A stretch of 64,000 nucleotides of DNA from Albula goreensis. Its lineage: Eukaryota > Chordata > Actinopteri > Albuliformes > Albulidae. The stretch covers positions 55,734,180-55,798,179 of the forward strand of contig CM040741.1 in NCBI GenBank assembly GCA_022829145.1, in the 5' to 3' direction. Within the stretch, counting starts at the first letter, position 1; every line of letters begins with the position of its first letter. Below, one piece after another: positions 42,881 through 56,590 of this stretch. Both the position numbers and the translations under genes were made by a program. Under the pieces are notes generated by a model that saw only the letters and a list, made by a program, of their open reading frames with translations, searched no databases and had not been told where the DNA came from.

Positions 42881-42951
42881 TCAGTGTGTGTGCATGCGTG
42901 TGCGCATGCATGTGTGCGTGCATGCGTGCATGCGTGCGTGCATGTGTGTGT
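42881..42951. repeat. Alternating purine-pyrimidine tract (TG/CG/CA)
   Basis: A stretch made almost only of TG, CG, CA and GC steps such as gcatgcgtgtgcgcatgcat. It is a strong candidate for Z-DNA formation and is a compound microsatellite. Confidence 0.85.
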
Positions 42952-44040
42952 GAACTCGTGGGAAGGTGCAAGGGATATGTAAACCACATACAGAAACATC
43001 TTGTCAGTGCATTATATAACTTTGTGCCTATGCTGGCAATTAAGAAGAGGAATAGTGGAAGAGTACTTTTCTCATCCACAGTTTTATATGTGTCATAATG
43101 AAAATTCTCAGCTACAAGTTGTGTTCACATGTAAGCTTCAAATGCCAGTCTCTCTTTAATGCACCAAGCTAAATCCCCAACTCCCTGTTACACAAGTTGC
43201 AGTAATGGTGCAGCCTCCATTTATTATAGAGGAAAATGTTATTTCTTTCCATCAGCGAGAATGATGATACACACTGAACAAGTCCCAAATGTAATATAGA
43301 GTTAGAACTACCAAAAGCAGACCATTCAGATTGGTACTTTCCTTTTGCTATTTTGATGTCCATTGTGAAAGATCCCTCTGCCCCTGAAGACTGCCTTAAA
43401 CACATTAGGAGAGTCTTTATCTGCATTGATCAGAATCCAGCCAAACACACTTGCCAACCAAGAGGGAGGAATTTTCCATTATACACAGTGCTGGGAGACC
43501 TGACAGGCATATGAGGTAATGCAATGTTTTAAACAGAGAGTAATAAGCGAAATGGCCTAAGATTTAAGGGGGAAAAGCATAATAATAATAATCTAAAAGG
43601 ACTGCCTAACAAATTAGGGTAACTCTTTCTATGAGCTGTTTGATGGAATAATAACAGTATCTAGGAACGATAGTGTGTCCAACAAGTTACATGTAGTGTT
43701 CTTGCTGCCCATTGTGGTGAGGTAACATTCTGGAATGAATGAGAGAGTTGAAGTTTGAGACCTAGGGCTTAGCCTAGTGGAAGAGGTCCTGAGTCCTGAC
43801 ACATATACACAGTTGTACATCTATCTATGGAGCAGGAACAGATAAACCTTCTTTTGGAAGTTTTACTGCAAAGTCTGTCCATTCTCTGTGTACTACCAGA
43901 GGCTGATGTTCAGTGGAATTTTGGGAGCACTTGATCTGAGGACAAGTAAGAGTTAAAGTGAAGGCAACATAAGTGAAAAATTGCATAGTGGGTATTGTAT
44001 AATGTGAGAAGGTGATTCAATAAATGTGGTAAAAAAATAC

Positions 44041-44760
44041 ACCAAACGTCCTGCCACAACATCTCAATGGGGTTTAGGTCTGCACTTTGACTAGACTAGA
44101 ATTTTTAGAACTTGTACATGGATTGTTGTAAACCACAGTGATGTTGACCTGGAGTGTTTTGGATGATGGCCTTGCTGCATGACACTTGTGTGCTGAATCT
44201 TCAGCTCTCAGACAGATGGCCTGGTATTCTTCAGCAACACTCTCTGATGCAGCGCAGAATTCATCCCTCACTGATGGCAAGCTGGTCAGGGTCCAGAAGC
44301 AGCAGTGAATGCATCGGGCCCATGTTCCCCTTTTGACATATCTGCCGAGTGGCCATTACTTCAGAACCTCGTCAGGATCATCCAGGTGTCTTTTTTTGGC
44401 AAACTTGAAACAAGCATTTTTATTACTCTTAGTGAACAGTGGTTTCTGCCTTGCTACTCTTCCAAGATCCCAGTGACTCTCTGATGGTGGAGCCATCAAC
44501 ACTGCATGTAATTGGGGTAAGAGAGGCCTGCAGATCCCTGGATGTTGTTATAGAGTTCTTTCTAACTTCCTGGGGGACTTTATGCCTTGCACATGGTGAC
44601 ATTTTGGCAGGATGGTTGTTCCAGTGAAGATTCACTGCTAACTCTCTCCATTTGGTCAGTATGGCTTTGACAGTGGTTTGGTGGAGCCCCAGAGTCTTTG
44701 AAATCACAGTGTAACCTCTTCCAGGCTAGTAGGCATCAGCATTTTTTATCAGAGGACAAC
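44041..44760 (-). pseudogene. Tc1-like transposon remnant
   Basis: The minus-strand translation from 44707 reads MISKTLGLHQTTVKAILTKW, then SPCARHKVPQEVRKNSITTS and RDLQASLTP, VDGSTIRESLG: the helix-turn-helix DNA-binding N-terminus of a Tc1 transposase. The leftward part (44041-44340) reads SESVAEEYQAICLRAEDSAHKC, a segment I associate with decayed fish Tc1-type repeats, but the catalytic core between is missing or scrambled. No intact terminal repeats were seen. Confidence 0.75.
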
Positions 44761-47700
44761 GGCAATCTGATAAATTTCAGTGTGACAAACATGCACAAAT
44801 GCATACATTCAGATGGGGAAAATATATTTTTCACAGCTCTGAACAAGCTTTTATCTTTGTATCAATACACATATGATCATGTGACTTTTCTGGGACAACA
44901 GGCAGGTAGTCTCTGGTTTTGGTCAAGCATCATACTAGACCTGGGCCAAATACAGTCTTGAAAAACTCAAACCTTTAAGATTAAGACTTAAAAGACTATT
45001 AAATCCCGAAAATCCAGTCATTTGAAAAACATCCTTTTTTATCTTTCTTCATCTTGCCTCAGAAATGACTTTTCATTTTCCATCCCTTGTTTGACTAAAG
45101 CACATGATGAAGTTGGTGCTGTTCAAATGCAACATTAGCTCCAGGTTACCATCAGTATTTGCAAGTGAATAAATCATTTGTTTTTGATTAAATGCTGGTT
45201 GATTTCCTGAGCTGTGTTCAGAAATGCCCAATGTTTTCTTCACCACATATGACATCACCTCAAGGGCATCCACTTGAATGTCCAATTACTCCTTCAAACT
45301 AACGTCATTAATTGAATGTGAAAAATACTATTTAAAGTTCATTACAGACAGTCTGTATTTTTCTGTATTTTCCTTTGTCTCTAGCCTAGACTCTGGAACA
45401 GCAAACAGTGATTTATCTATTGACTTAAGAGGGTGATTAGTTAAGGCAACAGCTTAGCTATGCATTCTGATGCTTAACCATGCAAATCTTTGTTAGTAAA
45501 TAATAACATTTTAAAATCAACCCTGGATATAATTTGTGGCCAGTGCAAGAAACCTAAATTTAGGGTGATCTGTGATCTCACATTAATCCTCATAAACAGT
45601 CTAGCAGCTGAAGTTTGTATTACTTGCATTAGTACGTGTTTAAGCTTATTGGCTTCAACAAGTACAAAGAAAACTGTGGTAGTCTAAACAAGATGGCACA
45701 GATGAATGTGTGTTTAGGGGCAATATGACATATATTTAGGGGCAAGAGAACCCAGATTTGGACTGATTTTAACATTTCAGCTTAATTCAGTTATATCTGA
45801 GTTAAGATGGGTGATGTTTGGAGACATGCTGCTTTGGTAATCAGTAAAACAGTAATACAGAATCATCAACTAAGTACCTCAAAAAACATAACCAACTGCC
45901 CCCTTTCATTTCAGCAAAACCATTCAGTATTATTCTCTCGTTCTTAGTATGTCAGGTCATTCAACAGTCTAGCTTTGATCAAACCCTCTAACACTTCTGC
46001 ATGGTTCAGTGGGCCCACACCTTATTATTCCGGCAAAGCCAAATGGTCTTGACTTTACCAAGCAAGACATTCAGCACCACTTCCGGCTACTGCTGGGCAC
46101 TTTGCTTTGGATTGTAAACAAAGAGTGCCTGTGAAAAACCACCACCCAAGACAAGACACTACTCCCTGCCTACCTTTAAAACGTTCTGATGTGCACATTC
46201 AAGAAACAAGTAAAACACTGTTTCAGAATGTCCACTGAAAAGGACACCCCTTCATAACTCCTGGAACCAGATGTGATGAGTGTGTTGTTTGCAAGTAAAA
46301 ACAGAAAAGCACTTAAGCAGGTTTTGAAGAACAGCCTACATACGTTTAGTAATCTTGACTATAAACAATTCTGCTCTGAAACACTCTGCCGTCAATTGAA
46401 ACTGATTGCTCAGTTTAATATGTTTTTATTGATCCGGAGAACTAATGATGTTTAGTTAACTGCTTATACAGTATACACTGAACACAATAAATGTTACTTA
46501 TATGTATGATTTGTTACAATATATTTTAATGGCATCAAATTTTAAAATGCTATTTGGTGGAAACTCATTTTTCAACAGGCCTGAACATGCATAAGGAGAA
46601 GTAATACTTTAAAGTACAAATCTGCTTAAATTACACAGAAAATTGGTTTTGACATTTGGCACTTGCAGTGAATTTAATTCTCGCAAATTGTCTTGCTTGT
46701 TTGAATGTTTATTCCATCGTAGATTTATTTTTGCAGAGTTTAGCAGAAAAATAAATAAAATGACATTGATTTTAGTTAATGCTTTAACTCGTTTTTAAAA
46801 ATATGAAATTGATTGATTTGTGTTTGTAGATACAACAGCTACAACTGCTTAAATATAGCACCCTCAAGATGATTATGATGCCTACTCAGCCAACATCTTG
46901 CTAGTTTGTGACCCTTAAATATTTAAGCCTAAAATTATTACCATGAAACTCTGCAATTTCTTTTCAGTGTTGTGAAAAAGTCATTGGCTTTTAACAATTT
47001 ACAGCAGGGTTAAGTGTAAAGTGATTTTACTCAGCTCGGCGGAAGGCCATATAGCAGTTTCCTTATAAAACACTGTTCTCCTGCGGGAGAACACTTCCCC
47101 AGTGCCAACACTTTATTTCTTTATCATTATTTATGCTGACATTTACAAGGGGAAGATGTTTTTGAACACTCCACAGCGCTCATTGTCCATGAACAGTTGA
47201 CAACCAGAAGACCAATTAAAGTCTTGCAGCATGTGGCGGAGTATGGCAGCTTGCATTGCTGAAAGCTCAAAAGTCGCCCTTTTCTTTTCAGCCTTCTCTT
47301 ATTGGCTTATCCGCACAGGGTAACCCTGAATTTGATCATCTGATGGATGTCCATATGAAGGATTTGTAGAACAGATGTTGGTTAAATGCTTAATCTGAAA
47401 GAATTTGGAATAGATTCAATCAAATACATTTAGCCCCTTCAAGGGCATGTGCTGTACTGTTTTAGAATGAAAACAACAAATTCCAAAGGACATGTTTGTC
47501 TGCCTCTAGTAAAATATTAACTACTCAAGGAAAATGCTGTTGTGATGTAAAGACGGTTTTGATTGAATTGCATATGCCCTTAAAGAAAACACAGACATAT
47601 GATTGAAGCCCAACATATAACTTTAGACAAATGTAAAATTCTTACAAATGTTCTAGTCCATTTTAAAAGAGACATTTTTCTCCAATATACAGCACAATTT

Positions 47701-50280
47701 GTTTTTTTCATTTGATTGTTCATGTTGGTTTGTAACATCTGGAGGTGTGTTTTTCAGTTGTACCACAACATTATGAAATTAAATCATTTCAGATACATAT
47801 TTGAATATATAAGGGAGGAAAACATGCAAGTAGAGATATAAGAACAATGCATACATAAGCTGAAGGAGTATCTTCAGAATGTTACAGGGGATACCACTCA
47901 GAGTACAAGCCTGACTGAGAGATTTTTGGTTACCACCTGAATGCCCTGGGGATGATGTAATTTGTCAGTGAAGAACAGTTTGGGACAATTCTGAACACAG
48001 CTCTGGAAATCAACCAGCTTTTTAACTTTTCATTAGCAACAAATGTTTTATATACATGAAAATGCTGATGCTAACCTGCAGCAAATTTTATTTGAATACC
48101 ATCCAATATGATTTGTACAAGTATTCTCATGGCTCTGACAAAAGTGGGACATGTTCCTTTCACCATGGCCTGGCATTTGCCATGAACTGACACTGTAAAT
48201 TCACCATGCAGCCATGCCCCTCCTCCTTCTGTAAGCGTGTCCCTCCAGCTGGCAGAGAAAAGAGCAGGCCACTCTGGTGACCAACACCTGACCCAGTCAA
48301 TGACCCCATTTTGGGGAGCTCTGTGAGGCCCCAAACCCTGTCAGGCACAGGGAGTCTGCTCTGTTTGCAGACGAGGGGGGCGGACCGTGGGGGGATAACC
48401 GCAGCATTGTCCGCCTGCCGGTAATGAATCTGGGTCAACAAAACGAGGTTACCTTCAAAGGGTCGGGCCCCTCCTATGGCATGCGCGTTTTTAAAACACA
48501 TCTAAATAGCAAGGCTCCATGACTCGTGTGCGGCTGCTTAAGCCATTATGGAATTCTTTTGAAACCCCTGCATTTCCCCCTGGTGAGCAGATGACTGACT
48601 TTACAATGTCACTCAGCTCTGTTTTAATGATTTTTATGTATGTTACTTAACTGAGGGAAATTAATGGCATGGTTATATTCCTCACTGTGTTATCTCTCAA
48701 AGTTTAATGAGCAGGGTCCAGGATTTTTTAAAACCCAGGCTTTAAAGGTGCTTGCTGACTTTAAAGGAATCTGTACAGTCAAATGTAAAGAGGCACTCGG
48801 GCCAGGAGTATCCAAACCAAACGTTAGTCAGATCAGTCAGCTGGTTTGAGTGGGAGGGCCAGCTCTGACATAGGCACAGATGTGCTGTCAGTTTCAAAAG
48901 ATAGACAAGAACCAGATTTATCCCAACAACGTTATTTTCAATAAAATAATTTAGACAGGTGTATTTTTATTTTTAAAATCTATTTTATTATTATTAGTAT
49001 TAGTATTATTGGTATTATTAGTATTCATATAAGTATTCGTATTATGACATCAAGTTCAGCTCAAGAACTAAAAGTCCAGGTATACTGCCAGAATGAAGAC
49101 GGGTCAGAGCAATGATTTGTTTTCTGACATTGCATTATATTTTTATGCATTTTTATGAAATGAAATCACTTAATTCCTCAAATCTTATTGAGTCTTTTAT
49201 TAGCTTAATCATGGTGTTTAGACTTGTAAGATCTGTAGTCATGACTGAACTATTTTTTGTGGAAGTTTGAGCCCATAACTGCTACTGTAAAGAAAGAAAA
49301 CAAAGTATACAGGACGGGTTTTAAGTATCCTCAAAATGGATCTCATTATTCATCTGTATAATGCACAAAGCAGAAAATGAAAGTTTTGGAAATAAAACAT
49401 GATGTGAGACTTCTTTCATCATAAAATGCAAATAGAGGCATTTGGAACTGTGGCACATGCTTTGTTGCAGCATGTTTTCTTTGTGGAAGGAAAAATTATT
49501 GAAGTCAGAATGAAAAATGTCGCTGGTGGCAGAGGTGAATGAGTTTGAGGGCTACTGAAGGTGCGGAAGTGGAGACTCCCACATTCAGCAGCCTCAAAAC
49601 ACACTCAAGCAGGAGATTTGGGAGTTCCGGATGACTGTAAACACAAGACAAAAAAGCATGCTGGGAGTTTTTAAAAGAACACTGTTTACTGGGAATATCA
49701 GACATGTTTGGCCTTGAAATATAGAGCACAGTCACAGAAGAAGTGAAAATGATATCATTCATGGCTAAAAGAGCTCTCCCACGCAGGTCAGTAACCATTG
49801 TGTCCTGATTTGACTTTATTAGGGCGTGAAAATGCTTTCTGTGGAGCATTGAGGCATCGGTTTCTGCCCTGAGAAAAGTTTGCGATTGTAGTGAGGGGTG
49901 AGCAGTGAAGGCATGTTCTGTTCCTGTAGTGGTAGTCTTAGAAAACATTGGAAGAGTGGAATCGTGTAAAACAGCCCTGTGATTACTAGAAAACAATTGA
50001 TCTTGCATCCTCCAGATGACTGACTTTCTGTACATGTTTCATTTCCTTAGACTAGTAATCACATTTTTGGTGCTCACAGATGTCTACAGTAGCCACAAGC
50101 TATGATAGGCTTTTAAGACAGCTACCCAGCATAGGTCCCAATGGAACAACATGAATGCACTTCTGATAGAAAACGTTAAGGTTTACTTTTTGTCAGTGAC
50201 AGCTGGTCAGTGGAGAGTGCAAGGGCAATGCCCTCCCTCAGAAAAAAAATTTGGGGATTTTTTGTCATTAATTTTCCTTT
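44761..50280. other. Intergenic, no gene recognised
   Basis: Mostly AT-rich. It includes an ATT-type microsatellite (about 48976-49048), a GC-richer non-repetitive patch (about 48140-48500) and a long open frame (49505-50035, minus, 176 codons) without recognisable similarity. Confidence 0.5.
48976..49048. repeat. (ATT)n/(TAGTAT)n imperfect microsatellite
   Basis: Repeats of ttattatta, tagtatta and ggtattatta make a trinucleotide-based simple repeat with interruptions. Confidence 0.85.
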
Positions 50281-53200
50281 TTAAAATAAATTAATCACAG
50301 CTATTATTCCATATCAGCAGAGGCAGAATTACTGCCATACAGGGGTGCAGATGGAGGGGGATGGGGGACGGGGAAAACACCCACCCCCCAGTTTCATAGG
50401 GACCCTGATCCATTTTTGAGAAAAAAAAATATATTGTATAAGCTTAAAAGCTGAGACCTTTTGCTCACAATTTGCCCCCCACATCAAAAATCTCTCCTGT
50501 GGCGCTGCTGCCATGTACATGTTCCACCCACAACATTTTAAAAACCTCCATGTAGTGATTAGTTCAGTGTGGGTACAGGACAACAGATGTTCTAGATGCA
50601 TCTGCACATTTTGGTATCTATACTGTTCCATATAAAAGTGATTCCATACCATGTGAAAAATGGGGAAAAGAGTCATAATTAATGGACCATGAATCTCACT
50701 ATAATATTTCATTCATTATAAACTAACTATGAATAACAAAGTGGCACCTACAGCAATATCACTCACATGGTTTGCATTGTAAGTAGCAACTGCCTTGTAT
50801 TAGCTTGCACACACACAGTTGCATGAATTAATAAGTAGCAGGAAATTATACAAAAACATGCCAGCAAAATGGGACACAGCTTAGTTCAGATGGGCTTACC
50901 TCAGAAAAACTCCTTTTCATATCTGTTGCAAAGTTGGGTTCAGCTGGATAAGGCTTGTTTTTGCAATGACAATCTTCACTGTGTGAACTTTTCTTGAGAA
51001 CTGGGTGCGGACACATGATCTAATGTCCTTGCATTTATAATTGTACTAGTCTCTGAACCCAGGCACTCTCATGTTTTCTGGCTATCAGCCGGGTTTTTCT
51101 GACCTCTCAAGCAATTATTAGGTCATTTTAACTGATGTTACTCAATGGCCACTCTTTCCTCTTTAAGCTTTCTAACACTTTAATTCATAAGTTGCACTCA
51201 CAGAACCACTAACAGATTTTCTCATGGCATTATTTGCAAGCTTTGCTTCTCTTACATTCACTCAAAGAAAATATTGGTGAATTTCATGCTGTATTTCAAA
51301 GGTTATGCCACATTGTGGATCTGTAATGAAATAAAATGGGTGTTAACCATCTCCAGATCAAACAGACACTCATTGAATCACTCCAGGAGAGGTTTTTGCC
51401 ATTAAAAAATGCAGAAGGATGGAATACTGCCTTGGCCAGAATTTCCCTTCAGTATTCAAACAATAGTTAGGACCAGTTCAACAAAGCTTCACTTGGAGAT
51501 TCTATCAGCTGTTATCTATTGGGTTGTAGGCCAATTACAACATATCTTGGACAAAAATGGCTGTCCACACTTTGTGAATAATGGCATCTTCACATTTCTT
51601 GCTCAATGCTATTCCACAGGGGGTATAATGTGCACCAATTGTAAATTATTGTGCAGTAACTTTCTCAATAGGTATTGAATTATACATAAACAACACTGCA
51701 AACTCAGTAATGACAGCAGGTTGGAAATCACAAGTGTGAAAAATGGCAATTTTCTTTAATTCATTACAGAACAATTCAATTTTTTAAGGTGTATGACCAC
51801 CCTAATAATGCCAGGATGTGCAGTGTTGTTCATTATATTGGAGCCTTGTTTATGAGTAGTTGCCAGGTGGCAGCTCTGTTCCATGCCCTTATTGTTTTGA
51901 GGATGGGATTCTAAAGTTTATTTTGTAGAATAACTGCTTAACCATTCAAGTGAGGTAACCTGTGTGTTGAGACCTTTCTTGTAGATGTATCCAAGAATGC
52001 AATCCATTTGAAGTAATTTTCACTTCAAAATAAGTAACTGTTTCAAATAATAAAAGTATTTAATTCCAGTTCTTTACGGTATTTTGACATCACTTTCGGA
52101 GTTCCTGAACCTTTGTAGTTAAGAACCATTCCAATCAGATTCTTTTGTGTAACTCTTTCTATGGGTCCACTGTATATACAAACACATATTTTTTTTAATT
52201 ATATGTGTATGTAGATGAGGAATAGAAGTGCACCAGAACCCCAGAGGACATACCTGTAGTCCTACGACCCTAACAGCGCAAGTGTCAACCAATAATATTA
52301 ACTACCATGATGAATATTAGCTGATAATAATATTGAGAAAAAGAGAAACAAGTCTGTTTCACCATAGAAAAAGGACTCCTCAAAGCATGCTCAAGGAACT
52401 GAACAGAACATTTTAAGCCATTTACTTCTAATAATTCTGGCCAAAATATTGGTATTTATCATATTTCCCCTTAAGACCAGAGTGGAATGTCTGTTTTCTC
52501 AGAAAAGTATCAAAGAAAGTCTGTAAATGTTTGTTTTTGCTCATTTTGGGCTATGCACCCTATGAGAAGACACCCTTAACTGCCGCATCTGCTTTCCTGT
52601 CCCTATAGTCCCTGCAGGGGCAGAACCATAAAACCAACAGAGTGGGCCATACAAAAAAAAACACACTGTTTTGTAATGTCATTTGCAGCCAGGCACACCT
52701 GGAATATGAATGTGATGGGATTGGTGAAGGGGTTTGTGTGGGGTATGAGCTGTGGTTAGCCATGGTGAATATGAGTCCACATATGCAGACCATCCGTGGA
52801 CTTTGACCATGAGCCATGGCATTGCTTGATTGTATATGATACGCAATGCTACACTTTAGTTTTGAAATATTTCACAAAAAAGTTGCAGTAGATTAGGATT
52901 GTTCAGTGAATTTCAGAATTTTATTTTGGGTGGCTTTCAGAAGTACCATATTTATGCATTTCAAATGCAATGGAATGCATTACATCTTAAAAGGTCTTAA
53001 CACAAAGGAAATATAAAAATAAATGGCACCCTTACAAATAATTATTACATTTTAAATTTTGTTATACATAGCAATATTTTGGATTTTACAAAAAAATAAA
53101 ACAATGAAGTTATTACATAATTCCCCATCGCCTGAAACTCAGGATCGGTTGGTGCATGTCTCCTCTGCATCCATGTTGTCCCTTTCCCCTTCTCCTGGGC

Positions 53201-55650
53201 TCTCGAAGGTTTGCTTATTTTTAACTGTGACATCATCATCCTCCTTCCCTCCCACTAAGACATTCCGTCACCTCTCAAAGCACAAATTACAGCATGAGAC
53301 TGTGATATGATTTACTTCTCCCTGGCTGCATTTCCCAAACGCTTTTCATACACCACTGGGTGTGTGTGTGTGACCATGTTTGTGTCCATGCAAACACACA
53401 CATTAATGTTTCTCAAAACTGGAAAGGGAATGTTTTTCACTGATCCAAGTATCACTGATACTCTCCATTTTGGCATTAAAGGCAAACAATCAAAAACAAG
53501 AAAACATTTCCCAGAGATGAAGAGCTAATGGTTTCATAGTAAAAGACAATCTGCTGTACAAAAGTCATAAAAGTGTTTCCATTCTTTCAAATGTTCTTCA
53601 CTTGCCAGAGAAAATGTATTAGTTTGCATGTTGTGATTGAAATACTGACAATCCCTGGCATGTTGTCTATACACAGCCCAAATGCTTACTCAAATGTGTA
53701 AATGTCTCTTACTGTATAATTCAACAAGTAATACAATAACCTTCTGTATTCGCAACAAGCATATTGTTTTGGCCAGAGATGTTGGAGAAATATTCAGAAA
53801 AGTCAAATAACAGAAAACATAACATTTAGGGCACACCCAAGGCATTTGCAGACACTGGGGGAGCAAAGAACAAACACACAGAACCAAATAGATTACACTT
53901 CCATAAGCGAGTGATCCAGAAAGCCTTAGTCTAAGGTTCAGGGAAATTCAGCAGCCAGGAGCTGACTGCAATTCGTTCCAAGTCACCTTAAGAAGATATT
54001 CAAGAGGAAACTACAATCAAAAACACAGAGCGCAAATAACCAGCATAGAATTAAGAGAAAATATAAGCAAGAGGTCGAAATCACACACAGTGTAAGGCTT
54101 TCTAAACTGTTAAAATGGGTATGACCTATGTAAAGCATGCTTATAGTGTAGATATAGACTATGGGCTGGGAAACCACAGTGGATGGACATGCATGGAATT
54201 GATCCACCTGAGGGTTGGCTGAGGTTCCTCAGGTACACAGTCTCCATAGCCATACATCAGTTGCCTGCAAGCTATCAGCTGTCATCAGCAAGGAAGCACA
54301 TCTCCTTCAGCTGGGATCTCCTGTATTCCACTCAATTACATGATGTGTTGGAAAAAAATCACTTCCATGCAGGTGAATATGTCAGAGAATTACAGGTGTT
54401 TCAAGTAGAATGCTCCCAGTGGGTGAAATAGCAGTGACATAAGAACATACTAGAACAGCAGATTTCAAAATGCAGTACAAAAAAATCCCACATAAAATCA
54501 ATATACAAAACTGAACTGATCAAGTACAGGTCTGGTTTCAATCAACATTTGTTCTTAACTTTGACTTACAATTAAATTCAAGTGTTGGTATTTTTTCTTC
54601 TGAAATACTTTGGAAATTTCAGCGATCCACAAAATGACTTTGCCAAAATATGTTTGTGAGGAAAATATCAAACATTTGTATTTACTTGTGAATTTTTGAT
54701 TGTTGAATGAATCCAGGCTGCAGTGTACCAGACACCAAAATCAGACATGGATAGATAATGATAGATAAATCGGCCAGATTTTTTAAACCAATAGCGATGG
54801 CAAAAAAAACACAGATTTTAGCACCAACAGAAAGGAAGGATATGTAGACATTGGGGAAATGTGTACAAAAATTGTACAAACAGTGAAGAGCAGGAGTGCA
54901 ACAAAAAGGAAGCATGGTTATATAATCAGGGTCATGCAGCAGAGAGCAGGATGAGAGAAGGAGGCAGATGATGAATGGCTGAGCTGAGGAAACTGCAGAG
55001 GGTTTGTCTCAGAGATGGACGACGAGCTGAAAAGATGGAAAGATTACATAGGAGAACATTTTGAAGATGTGATTGCAGGCTAACCAGTTACAAGCGAGAT
55101 AATGGATGGAGCAGAGATGCAATACTGCAAGAATAAGTAGTAAAACACTCTGAGGTAGATTAAACAGGGTAAGAATGACTACATAAAGATATATGGAAAA
55201 TTATAGTGGAATTAGTGTAGAAAATGTATTCAGGCAGGTATTCAATATAGGCTCTTATTTCTCCTATGTGATGCATAAATGCTAAAATTGTAGCTGTGCA
55301 TCCTGTAAATACGTAAGGCTTCAGATGATATGATATGAATGGATTGTAACAAAATGGTGGAATCTCCAGGGGAATTTACCATTGAGGAAGTAACTCACAT
55401 GTTAAAAAAAGATATAACCACCAGTTAGAACCCAAAATAACAGTCTAAATTAACCTTTTTAATTGCAATCATGTCGTTTTCATTTATGAAAATGTTATTA
55501 CCCTCCTTGATAACTCAACTGAGTAAAAAGGACGTATTTAAGATTATAATTAGGTTCAGCTGTTTGGATAGTTTAATAAACAATCAGGCCTGATTTGAAT
55601 CAGCACTACTCCATATAAATGTGATTAATTCTGGCCCTTACCAGAAAAAA
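50281..55650. other. Intergenic, mostly unrecognised; one MITE copy
   Basis: No gene supported. The stretch 50336-50420 (gggggatgggggacggggaa...cacccccc) resembles low-complexity G/C-run sequence often part of fish repeats, but it was not classified. A MITE copy at 54541-54712 is listed separately. Open frames are short and without similarity. Confidence 0.45.
54541..54712. mobile_element. MITE copy 2 (related to 12045-12232)
   Basis: The left 39 bases match copy 1 with two mismatches (aacatttgttcttaactttg and onward). The right end (gttgaatgaatccaggct) resembles the complement of the left flank of copy 1 (agg/ttggcctgcattcaa), so the element may be nearly full length but diverged at its right arm. 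Confidence 0.6.
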
Positions 55651-55654
55651 ATGT

Positions 55655-56590
55655 ATTGATGTCTATCAGTCTGGAATGGTTTACAAAGTGCTTTCTAAGG
55701 CTGCAGGGCTCAACCAAGCCGCAGACAGAGCCATGTTGTCCAAAAGTGGAAAGCTTGAGACAGTGGTAAATAGTCCCTGGAGTGGCCGCCCTGCCAAAAT
55801 CTCACCAAGAGAAAGGCATAAAATCATCCAGGGAGTCACAAAGAATGCTTGAACAGCAAACAGGGATGGCCATGCCTCTTTCACCTTAACTAAGTTCAGT
55901 GTTCATGACTGAGGAACAGAGGTTGCAGAAAACACTGCTCATTGAGAAGAACATGACTGTTCTTCTAAGTTTTATCAAAAAGCACCTGGAGGATCCTCGT
56001 GAGTTCTGTAACAATGTTCTATGGACAGACAAGCCCAAGCGGAGCTCTTTGTTCAACATTTGGGTCCCGTTATTTCTGGCATTGCACTCAATGTAACAAC
56101 CTCTTACCAACGATTTAGCACAGTGGTTTTAGTGTTATGGTTTGGGGATGCTTTGCTGCATCAAAATCTGGGACACTTGCCATCACTGAAGGAACTATGA
56201 ATCTGACTGCTACAGGAGAATTCATCCATCTGTGCACGGATGAGGGACAGCTGGGTCATGCAGCACGACAGCGATCCAAAACTCACAAGCAAGTCTAGAT
56301 ATGATTGGTTGGAGAACAATAAATGTAATTTCGTAATGGCCTAGTAAAAGTCCAGACCTAAACCCTATTGAGATATTGTGGCTGGATCTAAAATGACCAA
56401 TTTATGCATGAAAATCCACAAATGTCACTGAGTTCTGCATGGTGGACTGGGCCAAAAGTGCTCCACGGCACAATGAGAAACCAATCAATAACTGCAAAAA
56501 GCATTTGGTTGCAATCATACCCTCTAAATGTAGTGAAACCAGCTATGAGGGCAACAGGGGACAGTGTGTTCTATAACTTTCTTTAACAGA
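55655..56590 (+). pseudogene. Tc1-like transposase pseudogene
   Basis: Across several frames the plus strand spells most of a Tc1 transposase: LETVVNSPWSGRPAKISPRE then RHKIIQGVTKNA (DNA-binding part), KKHLEDPREFCNNVLWTDK (first catalytic Asp), VLVLWFGDAL, MQHDSDPKLTSKSRYDWLEN (second Asp) and a region like DLNPIE written with changes. Many stops and frameshifts separate the blocks. It belongs to a different Tc1 subgroup from the 6.1-kb element. Terminal repeats were not found. Confidence 0.85.

Larger units (their letters stand above)
40514..44040. other. Intergenic, microsatellites only
   Basis: No gene recognised. It holds a CA microsatellite and an alternating purine-pyrimidine block, listed separately. 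Otherwise AT-rich single-copy-looking sequence. Confidence 0.5.

Noticed and set aside
54183-54431. 82-codon plus-strand frame starting MDMHGIDPPEGW
   Set aside because: No similarity or splice context recognised; could be part of an old repeat but not supportable as a gene.
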